A DNA stretch of 64,000 bases from Paraburkholderia guartelaensis (GTDB lineage Bacteria > Pseudomonadota > Gammaproteobacteria > Burkholderiales > Burkholderiaceae): NCBI RefSeq assembly GCF_004353905.1, contig NZ_SMOD01000021.1, forward strand, positions 85,386-149,385, given 5' to 3'. The position numbers were made by a program, and so were the translations under genes. Below are positions 17,159 through 25,631 of the stretch, in pieces. The first letter of the stretch is position 1, and every line of letters starts with the position of its first letter. The notes beneath the pieces are model-generated. The model was not told the DNA's origin and made no database searches. It was given only the letters and a program-made list of their open reading frames with translations.

Positions 17159-18868
17159 TTAGGCATCCTCGCGATACCAGCGCGGCGTGTAAATCCACTC
17201 GCTGCCGTCACCGCGAGCGAACCCGCGCGTGGCCGACGACCCAACGATCACCATCGTGCGCATATCGACGTCCGCCGAACGCAATTCGCCCAGGGTCGTG
17301 GCGCGCAGCGTCTCGCCGGGGCGGCCCACGTCGCGGCCCAGCACCACGCGCGTGTGCGGCACGCGCACGCTGCGCACGATTTCCAGCGCGCGCTCGAGCT
17401 GCCAGGGCCGCGCGCGAGAGATGGGGTTGTAGAACGCCATCACGAGATCGGCCTGCGCTGCGTGCAGCAGGCGCTTTTCGATCACCCCCCACGGCTTCAG
17501 GTTGTCGGATAGCGAAAGCATGCAGAAGTCGTGGCCGAGCGGCGCGCCGACTTGCGCCGCCGTGGCGAGCGCGGCGGAAACGCCTGGCACGATCGCCAGT
17601 TCGACGGCATGCCAGCGTGCGTCATCCGAGCCTTCGAGGGCTTCGAGCACGGCGGCCGCCATGGCGAATACGCCGGGGTCGCCCGACGAGACCACGGCCA
17701 CGCGCCGGCCCTCGCTCGCCATCTCGAACGCGTGGCGGGCGCGCTGCAGTTCTTCGCGGTTGTCGGTGGCGTGGCGCTGCTGGTCCGCGCGAAACGGGCC
17801 TGCCATATCGACATAGGTTGCATAGCCGACGATATCGGTGGCGCTGTCGAGCGCGGCGCGCGCGGCGGGCGTGAGCAGGTCGGCGCGGCCGGGGCCGAGG
17901 CCCAGCACCGTGAGCTTGCCACGCGCGCGGCCCAGCGCGAGCGGGTCGAGCGGCGCGGCCGCGCAGGCAAGGGCGACGCCTTTTTCGTTCGGCGCGTAGC
18001 GCTCGACGTCCGCCGCGAAGTCGAGGGCGGCAAGCGTGGCTTGCGGCGTGTTTTCCGCGCTATCGACGAAGCGCAATGGAACGCCGAGTTGCGTTGCCGC
18101 CTGCGCGAGCGATACATCGCACATGTGCGCAGCAGGGGCGACGAGCGCCGCGAGCGCGAGCGGCGCGAGGCCGTGCGCATCGAGCGCGTGGCGCACGCTA
18201 TCGGCAAGCGCCTCTTGCGGCGCGCTCACGGCCGCGACGATGCTACGCGGATGAATCACGAGGTCGTCGGGACTGCCGTCCCAGGCTTGCGCGCTCACGC
18301 GGATGGCATGGCGCGCCGCGGCGTCGCGCGGCAGATCGACGTTTTCCAGCCACGGTGCCTGGCCGTCCACGCGTGTCGTTGCGCCTGCAAGCAGATCGGA
18401 GACGAAGCGCTTGCCTTGCGCGAGGCTCGCGAGCGCATAGCCCGCGGGCGGATTGAGCAGGCAGGTGCCGAAGCGCAATTCGCCGCTCGTGGTGATGGCG
18501 GGCGCAACCGCGAGCGCCGCGCCGATTTCGCGTGCCATGACGTTCACGCCGGTGAGTCCGCCGAGCAGCGGCACGATGGCGCTGCCGTCCTCCGCGAGCG
18601 CGAGTACCGGCGGCTCCGCGCCCTTGTTGGCAAGCAGTGGCGCGAGGCAGCGGATCACGATGCCCGCCGCGCAGAGCGCGAGGATGGGCAGGCCGCGCGT
18701 ATAGCATTCGCGCAAATGCGCGCCAAGCTCGCTGAACGCGACGTCGCCTGCCACGCGGCCCTGCAGCGCATGGACCTGCGCGTCTGGGTAGAGCGCCTGC
18801 ACGCGTCGCGCCGTAGCGAGCGCGCCGGGCCCGAGAATGACGATGGCGGGCGGCGTCACGACTGCCAT
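17159..18868 (-). CDS. cobJ: CbiG-CobJ fusion: cobalt-precorrin 5A hydrolase-like domain + precorrin-3B C17-methyltransferase
   Basis: A 569-residue bifunctional protein. Residues 1 to about 310 match CbiG (N-terminal GPGALATARRVQALYP, GLTGVN segment, C-terminal domain from about 203), and about 318-569 are a tetrapyrrole methylase with GLGPGRADLLTPAA, SSGDPGVFAMAA and the late MAFYNPISRARPWQ, diagnostic of CobJ/CbiH. The methylase moves a methyl group from S-adenosylmethionine to C17 with ring contraction. ATG 18868 overlaps the cobI stop by 13 bases. The open frame extends far upstream, to 20089, but that extension lies antisense-frame inside cobI/cobH and is not real coding sequence. Confidence 0.92.
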   Translation of the reverse strand: MAVVTPPAIVILGPGALATARRVQALYPDAQVHALQGRVAGDVAFSELGAHLRECYTRGLPILALCAAGIVIRCLAPLLANKGAEPPVLALAEDGSAIVPLLGGLTGVNVMAREIGAALAVAPAITTSGELRFGTCLLNPPAGYALASLAQGKRFVSDLLAGATTRVDGQAPWLENVDLPRDAAARHAIRVSAQAWDGSPDDLVIHPRSIVAAVSAPQEALADSVRHALDAHGLAPLALAALVAPAAHMCDVSLAQAATQLGVPLRFVDSAENTPQATLAALDFAADVERYAPNEKGVALACAAAPLDPLALGRARGKLTVLGLGPGRADLLTPAARAALDSATDIVGYATYVDMAGPFRADQQRHATDNREELQRARHAFEMASEGRRVAVVSSGDPGVFAMAAAVLEALEGSDDARWHAVELAIVPGVSAALATAAQVGAPLGHDFCMLSLSDNLKPWGVIEKRLLHAAQADLVMAFYNPISRARPWQLERALEIVRSVRVPHTRVVLGRDVGRPGETLRATTLGELRSADVDMRTMVIVGSSATRGFARGDGSEWIYTPRWYREDA

Positions 18869-19587
18869 TTCACCCCCGGCACGACGAGCAGCGAGAAGTA
18901 GGGCGAAGCCATCGGATCGACGTCGTCGAGCGGGACGATGCGCTGGTTCGCCATCGTTGCGCGCTCGACATACAGCGCGCGATGCGCGAGACCCAGTTCG
19001 CCCAGCACGCGGCGCACCTTGTCGAAATTGCGGCCCAGTTTCATGATTACGGCGGCGTCCGCGTCGGCCAGGCGCCGGCGCAATTCGTCCTCGGGCAGCA
19101 CGCCCGAGAGGACGGCGAGGCTCTGGTTGCGGTAGACGAGCGGCACGCCCAGCACCGCCGCGCCGCCCAGCATCGAGCACACGCCCGGCACGACTTCGGC
19201 CTCGTAGTGCGCGGCGAGCCGGTCGTGCAGATACATGTACGAGCCATAGAAGAACGGATCGCCTTCGCAGATCACGGCCACGTCGCGTCCGGCGTCGAGG
19301 TGGCGCGAAAGCATTTGCGCCGCGCCGTCGTAGAAGTCGGCGATGATCGCTTCGTACGAGAGCGGCGGTTCGAGCGCTTCGGTCGTCACGGGGTACACGA
19401 GCGGCAGGCGTTCCTGCTCCGCTTCGAGATGGGCTTCGACGATGCCAAACGCATTGCCTTTCTTGCCCTTCGCGACGAAATACGCGACCACGGGCGCGGC
19501 CTTGAGCAGGCGCAGCGCCTTGAGCGTGAGCAGTTCGGGGTCGCCGGGGCCGACGCCAATGCCATGCAGACGTCCTTTGCGGATCAT
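18856..19587 (-). CDS. cobI: Precorrin-2 C20-methyltransferase
   Basis: Tetrapyrrole methylase of 243 residues that methylates precorrin-2 at C20 using S-adenosylmethionine. Family features are the N-terminal GIGVGPGDPELLTLKALRLL, the CEGDPFFYGSYMYL motif, and the VPGVCSM segment that follows. It starts directly after the cobH stop (19588) and overlaps the next gene. Together with cobG, cobH and the cbiG-cobJ fusion it forms the second minus-strand cobalamin block, downstream of a riboswitch. Confidence 0.94.
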   Translation of the reverse strand: MIRKGRLHGIGVGPGDPELLTLKALRLLKAAPVVAYFVAKGKKGNAFGIVEAHLEAEQERLPLVYPVTTEALEPPLSYEAIIADFYDGAAQMLSRHLDAGRDVAVICEGDPFFYGSYMYLHDRLAAHYEAEVVPGVCSMLGGAAVLGVPLVYRNQSLAVLSGVLPEDELRRRLADADAAVIMKLGRNFDKVRRVLGELGLAHRALYVERATMANQRIVPLDDVDPMASPYFSLLVVPGVKWQS

Positions 19588-20214
19588 TTATTCGGTCTCC
19601 GAAGCGAGTGCGTTGACAGCGGCGGCGGCCATCGCGCTGCCGCCGCGGCGGCCGTGCACGACGACGAAGGGCACACCGTGACTTTCTGCTGCGAGTTGCG
19701 CCTTGGACTCGGCCGCGCCGACGAAGCCCACGGGAAAGCCGAGGATGAGTGCGGGGCGCGGGGCGCCGGCGGCAATCATGTCGAGCAGATGAAAGAGGGC
19801 AGTAGGCGCATTGCCGATCGCAACGACGCTGCCTGCGAGATGCGGCCGCCACAGCTCGAGCGCGGCTGCCGAGCGCGTGTTGCCCATCTCGCGCGCGAGA
19901 TCGGGGACGGCGGGATCGTCGAGCGTGCAGATCACGGCGTTGTTCGCGGGCAGGCGCGCGCGGGTCACGCCATAAGCGACCATTTTCGCGTCGCAGAGAA
20001 TCGTCGCGCCGACCGCGAGCGCGTTGCGGCCCGCCGTGCCCGCGCCTGTGGAAAACGCGAGGTCGGCGACCACGTCGACCATGCCGCATGCGTGAATCAC
20101 GCGCACGGCGAGTTTTTCGAGGTCGGCGGGAATGCGCGAGAGGTCGGCTTCGGCGCGGATCGTCGCGAACGACTCGCGATAGATCGCCTGGCCGTCGCGA
20201 ATGTAATCAGACAT
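19588..20214 (-). CDS. cobH: Precorrin-8X methylmutase
   Basis: Moves the methyl group from C11 to C12 of precorrin-8X to give hydrogenobyrinic acid. The 208-residue protein has the typical YIRDGQAIYRESFATIRAE start, the ACGMVD segment containing neighbouring catalytic-region residues, and GFPVGFVGAAESK near the C-terminus. ATG 20214 is preferred over an upstream in-frame start at 20247 because family members begin with MSDYIR. The start overlaps the cobG stop by 8 bases. The usual catalytic histidine is present in VIHACGM. Confidence 0.94.
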   Translation of the reverse strand: MSDYIRDGQAIYRESFATIRAEADLSRIPADLEKLAVRVIHACGMVDVVADLAFSTGAGTAGRNALAVGATILCDAKMVAYGVTRARLPANNAVICTLDDPAVPDLAREMGNTRSAAALELWRPHLAGSVVAIGNAPTALFHLLDMIAAGAPRPALILGFPVGFVGAAESKAQLAAESHGVPFVVVHGRRGGSAMAAAAVNALASETE

Positions 20215-21592
20215 CTTGGGTACTCCGGGGCCGCTGCGCGAGTGCAAGTGCAGCGGCTTCGATCGTCAGGTTGCGCGCGACGAGCTGGCCGAAGCCGCTT
20301 TGCGTATCGTCGCGCTGGTACAGGTCGTAGTGGTCCGGGGCGCTGGCGAGCAACGTGAACGGCGCGCAATGCGCGGCCGCGCAGGAGCGCTCGCAGCCGC
20401 TCAGGTGGGCTTCAACGTCGGGCGGCAGCAGGGCGGCGAGGCGCTGTGCGTCGGCTTTCGTGTCCGCGCGGCTTTTTGCGCATCCCGTCGAGCCGGTGCA
20501 CGCGATCAGGCGCGCGAGCGGGTCGGCGCGCGAGACGATGAGACCGAGCGCGTGCAGGCGTTCTAGCGCGGCGGGCATGGCATGCGCGGGCACGTTGGGC
20601 AGCATCACGCCCTGCCACGGTGTCACGCGCAGCGTTGCGTCGCCTGAGTGTTCCGCGAGTGCGGCTAGCGCGCGCAGCGTTGGCGCGTCGATACGGCCGA
20701 GCGCGGGCTGTGCGCCCACGTAGCCGCTGCCGTCGCCGTGCAGCGCGTGCGCGCCGAGGCGCAAGCCGGCGGGGCTCGCCGCGCGGCGCCAGACGCTCAG
20801 CGCTGCGTCGTCACGCATCAGCGCGAATTCACCACGCTGCTGCGCGCGCTGCAGCAGCGCATCGAGCGAGTGAGCGGCCAGCACGTCGCGCATGCGTGTG
20901 GCGTCCGCGCCCGCGAGATCGAGGAACGCATGCAACAGCGCGCGCATCGATGCGCAAACGTCTTCGGCCGCGAGCGTGCCGACTGGCTGCGCCGTGGGGC
21001 AACCTGCGAGGCCCACCGCGAAGCGCACAGTTGCGCCATAAGGCAGCGCGGCGAGCCAGATGTCGTGCGGATGCTCGAGCATCGCCACACGTTCACCGCC
21101 GTCGAGCTGCAGCGCGAACTTGGGCGAGAGCGCCGCGAAACGCGGCTCGCGCTGCATCATGTCGATGAGCGCGGCGGCGAGTTCCGTCGTGTCGCACGAG
21201 GCGTTCGGGTCGAGGCCCGCGAGCGGGCTCAGCATCACGTTGCGCAATTCGTCGGCGGCGCACGCTCGCTCGACCGGGCTCGCGGCGTCGATGCCGGCGG
21301 GGCCGAGGCCTGCGTCGATCAGCGCGGCGCTCAATGCCGCTTCTTCGCCGGTGCGCACGCCGCGAATCTGCACGTTCGCGCGATTGGTCAGTTCGAGCAC
21401 GCCGCTCGCATGCGTCAACGCAGCGTCGGCGAGGGCGCGCGCACGCGCGGCGCTCAACACGCCGCCAGGCAGACGGATGCGGCACAGGCCGCCGTCGCGC
21501 GCGGCGACCACGCGCACGAGCCCCGGGCACGCCGAGGGGCGGAGCACGGCCAATGCGGCAGCGGGCGAGACGGGCTTCGTTTCGTGTTTCAA
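20207..21592 (-). CDS. cobG: Precorrin-3B synthase (siroheme/4Fe-4S monooxygenase)
   Basis: Oxygen-dependent enzyme of 461 residues related to sulfite/nitrite reductases, which hydroxylates precorrin-3A and makes the lactone. The two-part iron-sulfur ligation pattern is visible as C-TGSTGC and then SGCERSC in the C-terminal half (about residues 370-410). It is the marker gene of the aerobic pathway. First gene of the riboswitch-led minus-strand block; the leader begins only about 110 bases upstream. Coexistence with a CbiG domain, normally an anaerobic-route lactone opener, is notable. Confidence 0.93.
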   Translation of the reverse strand: MKHETKPVSPAAALAVLRPSACPGLVRVVAARDGGLCRIRLPGGVLSAARARALADAALTHASGVLELTNRANVQIRGVRTGEEAALSAALIDAGLGPAGIDAASPVERACAADELRNVMLSPLAGLDPNASCDTTELAAALIDMMQREPRFAALSPKFALQLDGGERVAMLEHPHDIWLAALPYGATVRFAVGLAGCPTAQPVGTLAAEDVCASMRALLHAFLDLAGADATRMRDVLAAHSLDALLQRAQQRGEFALMRDDAALSVWRRAASPAGLRLGAHALHGDGSGYVGAQPALGRIDAPTLRALAALAEHSGDATLRVTPWQGVMLPNVPAHAMPAALERLHALGLIVSRADPLARLIACTGSTGCAKSRADTKADAQRLAALLPPDVEAHLSGCERSCAAAHCAPFTLLASAPDHYDLYQRDDTQSGFGQLVARNLTIEAAALALAQRPRSTQDV

Positions 21593-21703
21593 GGCATTAC
21601 CGGGTAAGCATCACGCTGGAGCGGCGCGTTGCCCGCACGGCAGGCGGGAAACGGCAGCGATATCGGTACACCCCGCCCGATATGGGTTCGCGCGAACAGT
21701 CGG

Positions 21704-21842
21704 CCGGCAGGTCTCCTGGCTCGCAGGTCGTGAACCGCATCGGCCTTCCCGGTAAAACCAGTGGCTCGGGTGGATGCGGTCTCGCTGCTCACAGTCGCGG
21801 GGGCGGCCACAGCTTGCTGTGTTCCCTGATTGCAATCCGGAG
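21704..21842 (-). promoter_or_regulatory. Cobalamin riboswitch upstream of cobG
   Basis: Read on the minus strand, the leader shows CAGGGAACACAGC, CCCCCGCGACTGTGA, the B12 box GCCACTGG, CCGGGAAGGC and then GAGCCAGGAGACCTGCCGG, which is the familiar 3' end of many cobalamin riboswitches. These correspond to plus-strand positions from about 21835 down to 21704. It should control cobG-cobH-cobI-cobJ. About 110 bases remain before the cobG ATG (21592) for the expression platform; no clear terminator is seen there. This second aptamer differs clearly from the one before cobW, so the two may have different set-points. Confidence 0.9.
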
Positions 21843-21866
21843 TTAGCGCTTCAGCGCTGACTCCGG
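21837..21866. repeat. Strong 30-nt hairpin between the cobG riboswitch and cobL
   Basis: CCGGAGT (21837-21843) pairs with ACTCCGG (21860-21866), with an inner AGCGC/GCGCT stem and a very short loop. It sits at the upstream edge of the minus-strand riboswitch, between divergent operons. There is no U-tract on either strand, so it does not look like an intrinsic terminator. It may extend the riboswitch P1 region or be a protein site. Confidence 0.5.
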
Positions 21867-22006
21867 TCTCATGCAAAGTTGCCTTAAAGGCGCCGGCGGA
21901 CACGGTATTATGCCCGTTTTCACGCGCGTTCCGCCCCACAACAGGGCTGCGGGCCCGTGGCGGTGTAGAGAAACCGGCAACGAAACAGGCAACGGCGGGA
22001 GAGCGA

Positions 22007-23233
22007 ATGCAGGGCACGCAGGCATGGCTGACGGTGGTGGGCATCGGCGACGATGGTTACGCGGGGCTCGGGCGCGACGCGCGGCGCGCGCTGTTCGACG
22101 CTGCCATCGTGACGGGTGGCGAACGCCATCTCGCGATGCTGCCCTCGCGCGTGCGTGCGCGGCGCGAGGCGTGGCCGCAGCCGTTCAGCGTGGAGGCGCT
22201 GCTTGCGTACCGCGAGTCGAATGAATCCGTCTGCGTGCTCGCGAGCGGCGACCCCATGCTGTTCGGCGTGGGCGCGACGCTCGCGCGCCGCGTGGCGCCC
22301 GGTGAAATGCGCGTGCTGCCCGCGCCGTCGTCGCTCTCGCTCGCGGCGGCGCGCAAGGGGTGGGCGTTGCAGGATACGGCGATGGTCTCGCTCGTCGGCC
22401 GTCCGCTCGATGCGCTGCACCGCCATCTCTACGCGCGCTCACGCGTGATCGCGTTGAGCGCGGATGGGCGCACGCCCGCAGCGCTAGCAGCGTTGCTCGC
22501 CGAAGCGGGCTTCGGCGCCACGCGTCTTGCCGTGTTCGAGCATCTGGGCGGCCCGCTCGAACGCCGCATCGAAGGCCACGCCGATGCGTGGCATGTCGAA
22601 GAAGCCGCGGCGCTCAATCTCGTCGCGTTCGAATGCGAAAGCGATGGTACGCAAACGCCCGCGCGCGGCTGGACGCTCACGCCCGGCCTTCCCGACGACG
22701 CCTACCGCCACGACGGCCAGATCACGAAGCGCGACGTGCGTGCGCTCACGCTTGCGCGTCTCGCGCCGACGCCCGGCGCGTTGCTCTGGGACGTGGGCGC
22801 GGGCAGCGGCTCGATCGGCATCGAATGGATGCGCTCGCACGCCGCTTGCCGCGCGATCGCGATCGAGGCGAACGCCGAGCGTCAACGCTTCATCGAGCAC
22901 AATCGCGCCGCGCTGGGCGTGCCGGGTTTGCAACTCGTTGCGGGCCGCGCGCCCGACGCGCTCGCAGGGCTCGCCGCGCCCGACGCGGTCTTCATCGGCG
23001 GCGGCGTGACCGTCCCCGGCGTGTTGGACGCGTGCTGGGCGGCGCTCGCGAGCGGCGGCCGGCTCGTCGCGAACGCGGTGACGTTGCAGAGCGAAGCGAC
23101 ACTCGTGGCATGGCGCGATCAGCATGGCGGCACGCTCACGCGCGTCGGCATCGGCGAGGCGCAGCCGCTGGGCGGCTTCGATACCTGGCGCCAGGCGTTG
23201 CCCGTCACGCTTTACGAGGCCGTCAAGCCATGA
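22007..23233 (+). CDS. cobL: Precorrin-6Y C5,15-methyltransferase (decarboxylating), CbiE-CbiT fusion
   Basis: A 408-residue protein that methylates C5 and C15 and removes the C12 acetate carboxyl. Residues 1 to about 200 are the CbiE tetrapyrrole methylase (VVGIGDDGYAGL; LASGDPMLFGVG). The remainder is CbiT, a Rossmann methyltransferase with WDVGAGSGSIGIEWM and GGGVTVPGVLD. ATG 22007 has GGGAGAG just upstream; a longer open frame to 21830 runs through the hairpin and is unlikely to be translated. The stop overlaps the cobK ATG by 4 bases. Confidence 0.94.
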   Translation: MQGTQAWLTVVGIGDDGYAGLGRDARRALFDAAIVTGGERHLAMLPSRVRARREAWPQPFSVEALLAYRESNESVCVLASGDPMLFGVGATLARRVAPGEMRVLPAPSSLSLAAARKGWALQDTAMVSLVGRPLDALHRHLYARSRVIALSADGRTPAALAALLAEAGFGATRLAVFEHLGGPLERRIEGHADAWHVEEAAALNLVAFECESDGTQTPARGWTLTPGLPDDAYRHDGQITKRDVRALTLARLAPTPGALLWDVGAGSGSIGIEWMRSHAACRAIAIEANAERQRFIEHNRAALGVPGLQLVAGRAPDALAGLAAPDAVFIGGGVTVPGVLDACWAALASGGRLVANAVTLQSEATLVAWRDQHGGTLTRVGIGEAQPLGGFDTWRQALPVTLYEAVKP

Positions 23234-23973
23234 CGACGCGCATCCTGCTGCTCGGCGGCACCGGCGATGCGCTGTCGATCGCGCGCACGCTCGGCCCGCA
23301 GCACGTGTACTCGCTCGCGGGCCTTGGCCGCGTGCCCGCCGATCTCGCCTGTGCGGTGCGTGTGGGCGGCTTTGGCGGGGCAGAAGGGCTCGCGCGCTTT
23401 CTCGCCGACGAAAACATCGCGCTCGTTTTCGACGCTACGCATCCCTATGCCGCACAGATCAGCGCCAACGCGGCGCGTGCATGCGAAGTGGCACAGGTGC
23501 AGTACTGGGCGCTGCGGCGTGCGCCGTGGCAGCCGCAGCCCGGCGACGACTGGCGCATGGTGAGCGGTTGGGGCGGCGTAGTCGAAGCGATCATGCCGTT
23601 CTCGCGCCCGCTCTTCACGCTCGGGCGCGAGCCGCTTGCGCATCTGAACGAGGTGCCGGAGCATCAGCATTGGACGATCCGTTGCCTCGAAGCGCATCCC
23701 GGCCACGCCCGTGCGCGCGTGATCGACGCGCGCGGGCCATTCACATCCGAAGGCGAGCGCGCGCTCTTTACCGAAGCGCGTATCGACGTCGTGGTCAGCA
23801 AGAACAGCGGCGGCGCGGCGACTGAAGCGAAACTCGCCGTCGCGCGCGAAATGGGCTTGCCCGTGGTGATGATGCAGCGGCCGCCGCTGCCGGATGCGCA
23901 ACGTGAATTCGCCTCGGTGCAAGAGGCGATCGGCGCGCTCGACGACTACATTAAGCGGAGTTTCCACGCATGA
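23230..23973 (+). CDS. cobK: Precorrin-6A reductase
   Basis: NADPH-dependent reductase of 247 residues converting precorrin-6A to 6B. The N-terminal LLLGGTGDALSIAR is the family nucleotide-binding motif, VFDATHPYAAQISANAARAC is diagnostic, and VVSKNSGGAATEAKL near the C-terminus matches the conserved KxxGG region. It is coupled by ATGA overlaps to cobL upstream and cobM downstream. In related clusters a C1-methyltransferase gene can lie at this junction, but none is present here. Confidence 0.94.
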   Translation: MTTRILLLGGTGDALSIARTLGPQHVYSLAGLGRVPADLACAVRVGGFGGAEGLARFLADENIALVFDATHPYAAQISANAARACEVAQVQYWALRRAPWQPQPGDDWRMVSGWGGVVEAIMPFSRPLFTLGREPLAHLNEVPEHQHWTIRCLEAHPGHARARVIDARGPFTSEGERALFTEARIDVVVSKNSGGAATEAKLAVAREMGLPVVMMQRPPLPDAQREFASVQEAIGALDDYIKRSFHA

Positions 23974-24707
23974 CCGTTTTCTTCATCGGCGCGGGTCCGG
24001 GCGATCCTGAACTGATCACCGTGAAGGGCCAGCGCCTCGTGCGCAGCTGCCCCGTCATTCTCTACGCGGGCTCGCTCGTGCCCCCCGCCGTGCTCGAGGG
24101 CCACCGCGCGCACAAGGTCGTGGACACGGCGCCGCTCACGCTCGATGAGATCGTCGCGTTGCTCGAAGACGCGTATGCCCAGGGCTTCGACGTGGCGCGC
24201 GTGCATTCGGGTGACCCGTCGCTCTATGGTGCAATCGGCGAGCAGATTCGCCGACTGCGTATGCTTGGTATTCCTTATGAAGTCGTGCCCGGTGTGACTG
24301 CGACCGCTGCGTGCGCGGCGGCGCTCGGCAGCGAACTCACGCTGCCCGGCATTTCGCAAACGCTCATTCTCACGCGCTACGCCACCAAAACGTCGATGCC
24401 CGAAGGCGAGCAGCTAGGCGACCTCGCGCGTCACAAAGCGACGCTCGCGATTCACCTGGGCGTACGCCATATCGCGCGCATCGTCGAGGAATTGCTGCCG
24501 CACTACGGCGAAGATTGCCCGGTCGCGGTGATCTATCGCGCGAGCTGGCCCGACGAGGAACGCGTGACGGGCACGCTCGCGGATATCGCGCAGAAGGTGC
24601 AGGCCACCGATATCGAGCGTACCGCGCTCATTCTCGTGGGGCGCGTGCTCGCGGCGGAGGGGTTTGCGGATTCGACGCTGTATGGGGCGCAGAAGCGCCA
24701 GGACTAA
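23970..24707 (+). CDS. cobM: Precorrin-4 C11-methyltransferase
   Basis: Tetrapyrrole methylase of 245 residues adding a methyl group at C11. Diagnostic segments are FIGAGPGDPELITVKGQRL, YAGSLVPPAVL, VHSGDPSLYGAIGEQ and the TRYATKTSMPEGEQL region. It is the last gene of the plus-strand cobL-cobK-cobM block; its stop overlaps the convergent MarR gene by 4 bases. No terminator separates them. The family is well conserved and the assignment is secure. Confidence 0.94.
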   Translation: MTVFFIGAGPGDPELITVKGQRLVRSCPVILYAGSLVPPAVLEGHRAHKVVDTAPLTLDEIVALLEDAYAQGFDVARVHSGDPSLYGAIGEQIRRLRMLGIPYEVVPGVTATAACAAALGSELTLPGISQTLILTRYATKTSMPEGEQLGDLARHKATLAIHLGVRHIARIVEELLPHYGEDCPVAVIYRASWPDEERVTGTLADIAQKVQATDIERTALILVGRVLAAEGFADSTLYGAQKRQD

Positions 24708-25150
24708 GAAAGCGCGCGCAAGTGCGCCCGCAGCTTGTCCACTTCGCCCTCGGCGAACTCCTTTTCGATCTCCTCATGCGTTTGCTGCCACAGCGGAAAC
24801 GCCGCGTTGAGTAGTTGATGCCCCTCTTCCGTGAGGCTCAGCAAACGGCTGCGCTTGTCTTCCGGGTCTTGCTCGATGATCACGAGGCCGCGCCGCTCCA
24901 GCGGCTTGAGCGCGGCCGTGAGCGTGGTGCGGTCCATGGCCAGCAGCGACGCCACGTCTTTCATGCCGGGCGGCTGCGGCCGGTTCAGCGACATCAGCAG
25001 CGAAAACTGCCCGTTCGTGAGATCGAGCGGACGCAGTACATCGTCGAAAATGCGCGCGAGATTACGTGCCGCCCGCTGCATATGCAGACACAGGCAGCAA
25101 TCGCGCACCAATAGCGTGGTTTCGAAGGGGAATTTCTTTGCGCGTGCCAT
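24704..25150 (-). CDS. MarR-family transcriptional regulator
   Basis: A 148-residue winged-helix repressor. The helix-turn-helix is in MKDVASLLAMDRTTLTAALKPLERRGL (about residues 63-89) and the wing in DPEDKRSRLLSLTEEG. The N-terminus holds a cysteine group RDCCLCLH (C18, C19, C21), which may act as a redox or electrophile sensor as in some MarR proteins. It is divergent from a YciI-like gene and a glutathione S-transferase gene, and a perfect 12-bp palindrome lies between them. Likely autoregulated and controlling that detoxification pair. Confidence 0.88.
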   Translation of the reverse strand: MARAKKFPFETTLLVRDCCLCLHMQRAARNLARIFDDVLRPLDLTNGQFSLLMSLNRPQPPGMKDVASLLAMDRTTLTAALKPLERRGLVIIEQDPEDKRSRLLSLTEEGHQLLNAAFPLWQQTHEEIEKEFAEGEVDKLRAHLRALS

Positions 25151-25161
25151 GTTGCAATTAT

Positions 25162-25173
25162 GTTGATATCAAC
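25162..25173. promoter_or_regulatory. Palindromic MarR-type operator
   Basis: GTTGATATCAAC is a perfect 12-bp inverted repeat 12 bases upstream of the marR ATG and 80 bases before the divergent YciI-like gene. Length and placement fit a MarR dimer site that could block both promoters. No experimental support; binding is inferred from position and symmetry. Confidence 0.55.
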
Positions 25174-25252
25174 CTATGCTGTCAAGGCCGGATGGGCGAC
25201 ATCCCGTCGCTCCCGTTTTCAGACCAGCAACCAGACAGCAGTTGGAGGACAC

Positions 25253-25618
25253 ATGAGCGATCAGAAACTGTTTCTCGCTGTTTTTCTCGGTACCAAAGAC
25301 AACGCGCGCATGAAGGGTTGGGCGGCGCTTTCCGAAGCCGATCGGCACGCAAAGGAAAAGGAGGGCATTGCGGCCTGGCACGCGTGGGTCGAAAAGCACA
25401 AGGCATCGATCGTCGATATGGGCGGCCCACTCGGCAAGACGAAATCGATTGGCGAGCATGGCATCGCAGATACATCCAACGCGCTAACCGGCTATACCGT
25501 TTTCCGTGCTGCATCGCACGAAGAGGCCGCGAAGCTGTTTGAAGGGCACCCGCACTTTTCGATTTTTCCGGGCGAGGCCGTCGAAGTGATGCCCGTTCTG
25601 CCGATTCCCGGTGTCTGA
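25253..25618 (+). CDS. YciI/YCII-like domain protein
   Basis: A 121-residue protein resembling YciI-related ferredoxin-like-fold proteins. Visible features are the GWAALSEADRHAKEKEGIAAW segment and the C-terminal AASHEEAAKLFEGHPHFSIFPGEAVEVMPV motif, with a His in the family position. Function in this family is poorly defined; some members are dehydrochlorinase-like or accessory enzymes. ATG 25253 follows GGAGGA by a standard distance. A GST gene follows 13 bases later and a MarR gene is divergent, which suggests a regulated detoxification unit. Confidence 0.75.
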   Translation: MSDQKLFLAVFLGTKDNARMKGWAALSEADRHAKEKEGIAAWHAWVEKHKASIVDMGGPLGKTKSIGEHGIADTSNALTGYTVFRAASHEEAAKLFEGHPHFSIFPGEAVEVMPVLPIPGV

Positions 25619-25631
25619 ACGGAGGCGCGTC

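Noticed and set aside
18869..20089. Long N-terminal extension of the cbiG-cobJ reading frame
   Set aside because: It overlaps cobI and cobH in another frame, is extremely Arg-rich with no family similarity, and the conserved CbiG start is at 18868.
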